DNA of 11,240 nt from an uncultured Gemmatimonadota bacterium (GTDB lineage Bacteria > Gemmatimonadota > Gemmatimonadetes > Gemmatimonadales > GWC2-71-9). Location: positions 1 through 11,240 of the forward strand of contig CALGOK010000018.1 in NCBI GenBank assembly GCA_937961295.1, in the 5' to 3' direction. Positions 7,001-11,240 of the stretch are shown here, in pieces. Numbering within the stretch: the stretch's first letter is position 1; every line of letters starts with the position of its first letter. The notes beneath the pieces were generated by a model, which saw only the letters and a list, made by a program, of their open reading frames with translations, searched no databases and was not told the origin of the DNA. Position numbers and translations under genes: made by a program.

Positions 7001-7428
7001 TCGTGTTCGACCAGCATTCCGCGTGGCTCAAGGACCTGGTCGAGGCCGGCGGCCGCACCGGCGTCGGTTCGCACGGCCAGCTGCAGGGGCTCGGCTGGCA
7101 CTGGGAGCTCTGGGCGATGCAGAGCGGCGGGATGCGCAACCACGACGCGCTCCGCGTCGCGACGCTGATGGGCGCCGAGGCGATCGGTCTGGGCCGCGAC
7201 CTGGGGTCGCTGGAGCCCGGGAAGCTCGCCGACCTGGTGATCCTCGAGGGCAACCCGCTCGACGACATCCGCAACACGAACACCATCCGGCAGGTGATGA
7301 TGAACGGGCGCCTCTACGACGGCGACACGATGGACGAAGTGTGGCCGCAGGCGCGACCCGCGCCCGCGGAGCACTGGCGCGACGCCGCGCCGGCCACCGC
7401 CGCAGGGATCAAGGGAGGTGCCCAGTGA
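4045..7428 (+). CDS. Exported PD40 (TolB-like) propeller-amidohydrolase fusion, paralogue 1
   Basis: A 1127-residue hydrolase of unknown substrate. MRRTRWSLALLSLFASLF, ending near VLRA, is a Sec signal peptide, so it acts in the periplasm or outside. Residues about 45-660 form a beta-propeller with repeated SPDG blades (VSPDGQTVVF, FSPDGQRVVF, LSPDGKWLTY, WSPDGSAIAY, ISPDGSTALA). Residues about 705-1100 form an amidohydrolase of the imidazolonepropionase-like class: TVVLRGG, PGFVDTHSH (His765, His767, the HxH metal motif), FKMYMSG (Lys856, candidate bridging Lys), GIEHN (His904), HWELW (His1019) and DLGSLEPGKLADLVIL. At the usual strand-5 His the sequence has TTEGG (Glu883); at the usual strand-8 Asp (GTD) it has GSH (His1010). 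Start chosen from the signal peptide and CAGGAG. It overlaps the next gene by four bases. The fusion resembles exported peptide- or cyclic-amide-cleaving enzymes, but no substrate can be assigned. Confidence 0.92.
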   Translation: MRRTRWSLALLSLFASLFSPPVLRAQDALDPDGGLPLEPARSARFTTSEGTWISLDVSPDGQTVVFDLLGDLYTVPMSGGTATRLTSGMGHDMQPRFSPDGQRVVFVSDRSGDDNVWLLTLADGSLTQLSKGVGYSYLSPEWAPDGDYVVVSRGGGLIGLEKLWMYHVRGGTGLPLVSEPGALRMMGPAFGNNPRYIWYAQRQGSWHYNALFPQFQIGVYDRETGSMTTMSSTYGSAIRPALSPDGKWLTYGSRHDAQTGLRLRELATGEERWLAYPIQRDEQESVANMDALPGYTFTPDSREVVLSYGGGIWRVPVDGGAAIAVPFTVSAEIPVGPEVEFSYPIEDTPTCTVKQIRDAVPSPDGRRLAFSALDRLYVVDLPNGTPRRLTTQDVGEYFPSWSPDGSAIAYTAWDGTAGYLMRVPSAGGAPRRLSEEPGYYQQVAWSSSGTRVVASRASARDVRESYEPIGTGLGAEFVWVPATGGRVTVIGPLNGRSRPHFTRDTTRIFYYGRSEPTPSQPATTALVSARWDDSDPRSHLRVTRRLPVFAGPYSVDPHSDIVLPRDYTREPAEPSVPEGSASLVMISPDGSTALAQIGRDFYVMPVPAVGGAVPVVQVSKPDSASLPVRKLSDIGGEFPAWAGNAAMVHCSIGNAFVSYDLARGQAVDDSLRAAGADSAARVANRYRPVEQRIAVSAPRDIPQGTVVLRGGRAVTMRGDEVIENADIVVVNNRIRSVGPRGEAPAGARVIDISGTTVVPGFVDTHSHMWNLWGMHWERPWIYLANLAYGVTTTRDPQTATTDVLTYEDRVRAGQMPGPRVYHTGPGVFSGEGISSLDHAREVLRRYSEYWDTKTFKMYMSGNRRQRQWLIMASRELGLMPTTEGGLDYRLNMTHAMDGYPGIEHNMPIIPAYRDVVELFRTSQTVNTPTLLVTYGGPWAENWFYTREDVIGDAKLAHFTPKGELDSKLRRRNPGPGFAGWVHDQEFVFDQHSAWLKDLVEAGGRTGVGSHGQLQGLGWHWELWAMQSGGMRNHDALRVATLMGAEAIGLGRDLGSLEPGKLADLVILEGNPLDDIRNTNTIRQVMMNGRLYDGDTMDEVWPQARPAPAEHWRDAAPATAAGIKGGAQ
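7412..7420 (+). promoter_or_regulatory. Strong ribosome binding site for the GTG start at 7425
   Basis: AGGGAGGTG, four bases before GTG, lies within the last codons of the upstream gene. It decides the start of paralogue 2, whose frame stays open back to 6855, and supports translational coupling through the GTGA overlap. Confidence 0.8.
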
Positions 7429-10400
7429 CCCGCCGCATCGTGCAGTTCGCCGTTCGCTGCTCGCTGTTCGCGCTTGCCCCCGCGACCCTGGTCGCCCAGG
7501 CCCCTGGCCGCACCCCGCCCAAGCCGCTGCCGCTCGCCTCGCCGCGCTCGGCGACGTTCACGGCGACGGAGGCGACGTGGATGTCGCTCGACGTGTCGCC
7601 CGACGGCCGGACGATCGTGTTCGACCTGCTTGGCGACCTCTATACGCTGCCGATCGGCGGCGGCAAGGCGACGCGCATCACCGAGGGGATGGCATTCGAC
7701 GCACAGCCGCGCTTCTCCCCCGACGGGGAGACGGTGGTGTTCATCTCCGACCGGAGCGGCGGCGACAACGTCTGGACCCAGCGCCTCGACGGTACCGACA
7801 CCACCCAGGTGACCCAGGGGAACAACGCGCTGTACCTGTCGCCCGAGTGGATGCCCGACGGCGAGCACGTGGTGGTGTCGCGCTCCGGCGGGCTCGGTGG
7901 CGCGGCCAAGCTGCAGATGTACCATGTCGGGCGCCGGGCTCCGCTGCCGCTGGTGCCGATGGCCGGCAACCAGAAGACGGTCGGTGCCGCGCCGACGCCG
8001 GACGGCCGCTACATCTGGTACGCCGGTCGCGACCGCGACTGGCACTACAACGCGCTCTTTCCGCAGTACCAGCTGTTCCGGTTCGATCGCGAGGAGGGGA
8101 CCTCCACGCTGATGACGTCGCGCTACGGCTCGGCGTTCCGGCCCGCGATCTCCCCCGACGGCAAGTGGCTCACGTACGGCACCCGCTACAACGCGGAGAC
8201 GGGGCTCCGGATCCGCGACCTCGCCACCGGTGACGAGCGGTGGCTCGCCTACCCGATCCAGCGTGATGAGCAGGAGTCCCGCGCGACGCTCGACGTGCTG
8301 CCGGGATACGCGTTCACGCCCGATTCGCGCGAGGTGGTGCTCTCCTACGGTGGCAAGATCTGGCGCGTCCCGGTGGACGGCTCCGCGCCGACCGAGATCC
8401 CGTTCGAGGCCGACGTGAAGGTGGCGATCGGGCCGGAGGTGAAGTTCGCCTATCCGGTGGACACGGCGGCGATGGTCACCGCGCGGCAGATCCGTCATCC
8501 TGTGGCCTCGCCCAGCGGCGCGCGGATGGCGTTCACCGCGTTCGACCGGCTGTGGGTGTCCGGCCCCGGCGGCGAGAGTCCGCGTCGGCTCACCGCCGCG
8601 GAGCACGGCGAGTTCCACCCGAGCTGGTCGCCCGACGGGCAGTGGATCGCCTACGTGACCTGGTCGGATTCAGTCGGTGGCTACCTGATGAAGGCGCGGG
8701 CCGACGGCAGCGGCCAGCCGATGCGGCTCTCCGACGTGCCTGCCCTCTACTACAACGTCAACTGGTCGCCCGACGGCCAGCGGGTCGTCGCCACCCGCGG
8801 TGCGGCGCGCGAACTGCGCGCGGCGCCCGACGTGTTCTTCGGCCCCACCGGCGGAGAGTTCGTCTGGGTGCCGGCGGCCGGCGGCAGCGTGACGGTGATC
8901 GCCCCGGTCGGTTCGCGCGACGTGCTGCACTTCAACGTCAACCAGCCCGATCGGCTCTACGCCTACTCCGCGTCGGAGGGGCTGGTGTCGTTCCGCTGGG
9001 ACGGCACCGACGTGGAGCGCCACCTGCAGGTGCGCGGGATCTCGCCGCCGAGCGGGGTGATGGACACGCCGCATCCGGAGGAGGCGGTGGCGATGCCGCG
9101 GCGGGTGTTCCCGCAGATGGCCGATCCGTACACCGGTGCCGGCGATCCCTCGCCGCTCGAGGCGGGGGGCGGGCCGCCGGCCGGGCTGGTGCTGGTGTCG
9201 CCGCAGGGCGGCCGCGCGCTCGCCCAGGTGGGCCGCGACGTGTACGTGGTGGACCTGATCCGCACCAACGGCGAGCCACAGACGGTATCAGTGGCGAGCA
9301 TCGCCGGGGCACCGGTCAAGGTGCGCAAGCTCACCGAGGTGGGCGGCGAATTCCCGTCGTGGAGTGCCGACGGCAACCGGGTCCACTTTGCGCTCGGCAA
9401 TGCGCTGTTCAGTTACGACCTGGCACGTGCGCAGGCGATGGACGACAGCGTGGTCGCGGTGCAGCGGGCCACGGTGGGTCGCGCCCTGGCCGCCCGCGCG
9501 ACGGTCGACTCGCTCAAGACGGTGCGCGGCCGGATCGATTCACTCACCAAGGCCAACCGACCGGTGCCCGACTCGCTCCGGGCGCGAATCAGCGCACTGG
9601 TGGCTGACTCGGTGCGCCAGAAGGCCGACTCGATCATTGCGGCGGCCGACCAGATGCGGTCCCGCGCCGCGCGGCTTCGCGCGCTGGCCGACTCGGCGCT
9701 CGCCGCCGGCGACAGCACGGTGAGCGACACGACGGCCTATGTGCCGTCGGAGCGCCGAGTGCTGGTGACCCTGCCCCGCGACGTGCCGCGCGGCAGCGTG
9801 GTGCTCCGCGGCGGTCGGGTGGTGACGATGAAGGGCAGGGAGATCCTCACCGACGTTGACGTGGTGATCACCGACAACCGGATCGTGGCGGTGGGCAAGC
9901 GCGACAGCGTGACGGTGCCCGAGGGCGCCCGGATCGTGGACGTGTCGGGCAAGACGCTGCTTCCCGGCTTCGTGGACACCCACTACCACGCCCAGTGGCT
10001 GGTGCCGGAGATCCACACGGAGCAGGTTTGGCAGTACCTCACCAACCTGGCCTACGGGGTGACCACCACCCGGGACCCGCAGACCGGCGGGACCGACTTG
10101 CTGTCGTATCAGGACCGGGTCGAGACCGGCGCGATGCTGGGGCCGCGGATCTACTCCACCGGACCCGGCGTGTTCCTCGGCGAGGCGCTCCGCGATCAGG
10201 ACCACGCGCGCACGGTGCTCAAGCGCTACGCGTCGTACTTCGACACCAGGACGATCAAGATGTACATGACCGGCAACCGGCAGCAGCGGCAGTGGGTGAT
10301 CACCGCCGCCAAGGAGCTGCGCCTGATGCCGACCACCGAGGGCGGGCTCGACTACAAGCTCGACCTCACCCACGCGATCGACGGCTATCCCGGCGTGGAG

Positions 10401-11084
10401 CACAACCTGCCGATCGCCCCGATCTACTCCGACGTGGTGAAGCTGTTCAAGTCGAGCGGCACCACCAACTCACCGACGCTCCTGGTGTCCTACGGTGGCC
10501 CCTTCGGCGAGAACTGGTTCTATGCCAAGGAGAACGTGCACGACGACCCGAAGATGCGGCGCTTCTCGCCGCACGGTTCGCTCGACGCGCGTTCGCTCCG
10601 CCGTGGCTCGGGCGGCACCGGCACCTACTCGCAGTCCGGCTGGACGGTCGACGAGGACCAGGTGTTCCCTCGGCACGCGCAGTTCGTGCGGAAGATGCTG
10701 GAGGACACTGCCCGCGTCGGTGTCGGCTCGCACGGGCAGCTGCAGGGGCTTGGCTACCACTGGGAGATGTGGGCAATGGGTTCTGGTGGCGCCACACCGC
10801 ACGACATCCTGCGCGCCGCGACGATTCTCGGCGCCGAGGCGATCGGGATGGGGAAGGACCTGGGCTCGATCGAGGTGGGGAAGCTGGCCGACATCGTGGT
10901 GATCGATGGCGATCCGCTCACCGACCTGCGGCAGAGCGTGAACCTGCAGTTCGTGATGAAGAATGGCCGGCTCTACGACGCCGCCACGCTCGACGAGACG
11001 TGGCCCCGCCAGCGTCCGCTGCCGCGGCAGTTCTGGCAGGGGCACGACGAGCCGACCGGCGTGGCGGCCGGGGTCGGGCGCTAG
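7425..11084 (+). CDS. Exported PD40 (TolB-like) propeller-amidohydrolase fusion, paralogue 2 with helical insertion
   Basis: A 1219-residue paralogue of the preceding protein, matching it at well over half of positions by eye, with identical stretches such as AYPIQRDEQES, TPDSREVVLSYGG and WHYNALFPQ. Start is GTG at 7425 (GTGA overlap with the upstream stop, strong SD). The frame also stays open upstream, but that part is a shadow of the first gene. A signal peptide covers about residues 1-25 (RRIVQF, then CSLFALAPATLVAQA). The propeller spans about 45-670 and the amidohydrolase about 790-1190: DTHYH (His853, His855), IKMYMTG (Lys945), TTEGG (Glu972), GVEHN (His993), GSHGQLQG (His1103), HWEMW (His1112). 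The non-canonical Glu and His positions are shared with paralogue 1. Between the domains, residues about 675-770 add a charged Ala/Arg-rich helical segment with recurring DS(L/V/I), absent from paralogue 1. Probably exported with paralogue 1; substrate unknown. Confidence 0.92.
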   Translation: MTRRIVQFAVRCSLFALAPATLVAQAPGRTPPKPLPLASPRSATFTATEATWMSLDVSPDGRTIVFDLLGDLYTLPIGGGKATRITEGMAFDAQPRFSPDGETVVFISDRSGGDNVWTQRLDGTDTTQVTQGNNALYLSPEWMPDGEHVVVSRSGGLGGAAKLQMYHVGRRAPLPLVPMAGNQKTVGAAPTPDGRYIWYAGRDRDWHYNALFPQYQLFRFDREEGTSTLMTSRYGSAFRPAISPDGKWLTYGTRYNAETGLRIRDLATGDERWLAYPIQRDEQESRATLDVLPGYAFTPDSREVVLSYGGKIWRVPVDGSAPTEIPFEADVKVAIGPEVKFAYPVDTAAMVTARQIRHPVASPSGARMAFTAFDRLWVSGPGGESPRRLTAAEHGEFHPSWSPDGQWIAYVTWSDSVGGYLMKARADGSGQPMRLSDVPALYYNVNWSPDGQRVVATRGAARELRAAPDVFFGPTGGEFVWVPAAGGSVTVIAPVGSRDVLHFNVNQPDRLYAYSASEGLVSFRWDGTDVERHLQVRGISPPSGVMDTPHPEEAVAMPRRVFPQMADPYTGAGDPSPLEAGGGPPAGLVLVSPQGGRALAQVGRDVYVVDLIRTNGEPQTVSVASIAGAPVKVRKLTEVGGEFPSWSADGNRVHFALGNALFSYDLARAQAMDDSVVAVQRATVGRALAARATVDSLKTVRGRIDSLTKANRPVPDSLRARISALVADSVRQKADSIIAAADQMRSRAARLRALADSALAAGDSTVSDTTAYVPSERRVLVTLPRDVPRGSVVLRGGRVVTMKGREILTDVDVVITDNRIVAVGKRDSVTVPEGARIVDVSGKTLLPGFVDTHYHAQWLVPEIHTEQVWQYLTNLAYGVTTTRDPQTGGTDLLSYQDRVETGAMLGPRIYSTGPGVFLGEALRDQDHARTVLKRYASYFDTRTIKMYMTGNRQQRQWVITAAKELRLMPTTEGGLDYKLDLTHAIDGYPGVEHNLPIAPIYSDVVKLFKSSGTTNSPTLLVSYGGPFGENWFYAKENVHDDPKMRRFSPHGSLDARSLRRGSGGTGTYSQSGWTVDEDQVFPRHAQFVRKMLEDTARVGVGSHGQLQGLGYHWEMWAMGSGGATPHDILRAATILGAEAIGMGKDLGSIEVGKLADIVVIDGDPLTDLRQSVNLQFVMKNGRLYDAATLDETWPRQRPLPRQFWQGHDEPTGVAAGVGR
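9447..9716 (+). other. Predicted coiled-coil insertion within paralogue 2
   Basis: Residues about 675-764 are Ala-, Arg- and Asp-rich, with Leu/Ile/Val at near-heptad spacing and DS repeats at 695, 705, 716, 728, 735, 756 and 763. One Pro-containing turn (NRPVPDS, about 711-717) suggests two helices folded back on each other. Paralogue 1 has only a short linker at the same place (DDSLRAAGADSAARVANRY). Confidence 0.65.
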
Positions 11085-11102
11085 GGGCTGGGTTCCAGGC
11101 GG

Positions 11103-11122
11103 GCGCGCTGCTTGCAGCGCGC
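11103..11122 (+). terminator. GC-rich hairpin after the amidohydrolase pair
   Basis: GCGCGCTGC (11103-11111) and GCAGCGCGC (11114-11122) are perfect reverse complements around TT. In RNA this gives an eight-pair stem with a CUUG tetraloop. It starts 18 bases after the stop at 11084. No U-run follows, so it is a plausible but not classic intrinsic terminator; it may also protect the mRNA 3' end. Confidence 0.45.
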
Positions 11123-11146
11123 GATGCCGGCCGGAGACAGGCGCTT

Positions 11147-11166
11147 GGCCGACCCATGGGTCGGCC
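11147..11166. repeat. Fifth palindrome of the family, paired-change variant
   Basis: GGCCGACCCATGGGTCGGCC is a perfect 20-bp palindrome. It differs from the copy at 2410-2429 at two symmetric positions (G to C on the left, C to G on the right), so the dyad is kept. The GTAG foot is absent: GCTT stands at the equivalent place (11143-11146). Confidence 0.7.
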
Positions 11167-11179
11167 ACGCGTGCATCGC

Positions 11180-11240
11180 TGAATTGGTCGGCGGTGGGCC
11201 ACTGCGCTCCTGGCCGGCCGTGCGTATCGACGCTCCCGAT
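11180..11240. repeat. Dispersed stem-loop repeat, copy 2 (cut by the window end)
   Basis: Matches 2521-2581 at 57 of 61 positions, including the complete left arm GTCGGCGGTGGGCCAC (11187-11202). The distance from the palindrome centre (11156.5) to the arm is 30.5 bases, the same as in copy 1 (2497.5 to 2528), although most of the spacer sequence differs. The right arm is expected near 11268-11283, beyond the window. The stretch 11085-11240 holds no gene. Confidence 0.75.

Noticed and set aside
4771..7374. Long open frame on the minus strand (867 codons) opposite paralogue 1
   Set aside because: Same antisense codon-bias effect; the protein is His/Arg/Val-rich without any domain, while the plus strand encodes a clear propeller-amidohydrolase.
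6855..7424. N-terminal extension of paralogue 2 to an ATG at 6855
   Set aside because: This part is Arg/Gly-rich out-of-frame translation of paralogue 1. The GTG at 7425 has a strong ribosome site and is followed by a signal peptide.

Overview
The window is a high-GC bacterial chromosome segment carrying four complete genes and one gene cut by the left edge. No rRNA, tRNA, CRISPR array or transposase gene is visible. The gene content suggests Gemmatimonadota or a similarly GC-rich, environmentally sampled lineage: a PknB-type kinase fused to a PD40/TolB-like propeller, propeller-amidohydrolase fusions, and C-rich low-complexity tracts. This placement is inference from content; there is no marker gene here.

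Layout, left to right. (1) Positions 1-2409 (+) hold a membrane-anchored Ser/Thr kinase with a C-terminal beta-propeller, missing its N-lobe because the window starts inside the gene. (2) Positions 2406-2662 lie between two convergent genes and are packed with repeats: three 39-bp-spaced palindromes each preceded by GTAG, a long stem-loop element with perfect 16-bp arms, and a fourth GTAG palindrome. (3) Positions 2680-3240 (-) encode a small nitroreductase. (4) A 146-bp divergent gap contains a G-rich low-complexity tract. (5) Positions 3387-3881 (+) encode an exported SnoaL/DUF4440-like protein. (6) Positions 4045-7428 and 7425-11084 (+) encode two large exported paralogues, each an N-terminal PD40 propeller plus a C-terminal amidohydrolase. 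They overlap by four bases (GTGA) and are almost certainly co-translated. (7) The right-hand intergenic region, 11085-11240, holds a strong hairpin, a fifth palindrome and the left part of a second copy of the stem-loop element, cut by the window edge.

Functionally, the paired amidohydrolases look like a cell-envelope hydrolase pair of unknown substrate, made together after export by Sec signal peptides. Their active-site motifs depart from the usual amidohydrolase set in the same way in both copies, and the second paralogue has gained a charged helical insertion between its two domains. The kinase, nitroreductase and SnoaL-like genes show no clear functional tie to the pair.

The least explained structure is the dispersed composite repeat (palindrome, fixed 30-base spacing, then a long inverted-repeat stem-loop). 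It appears at both ends of the 8.7-kb module and keeps its palindrome through a paired base change.
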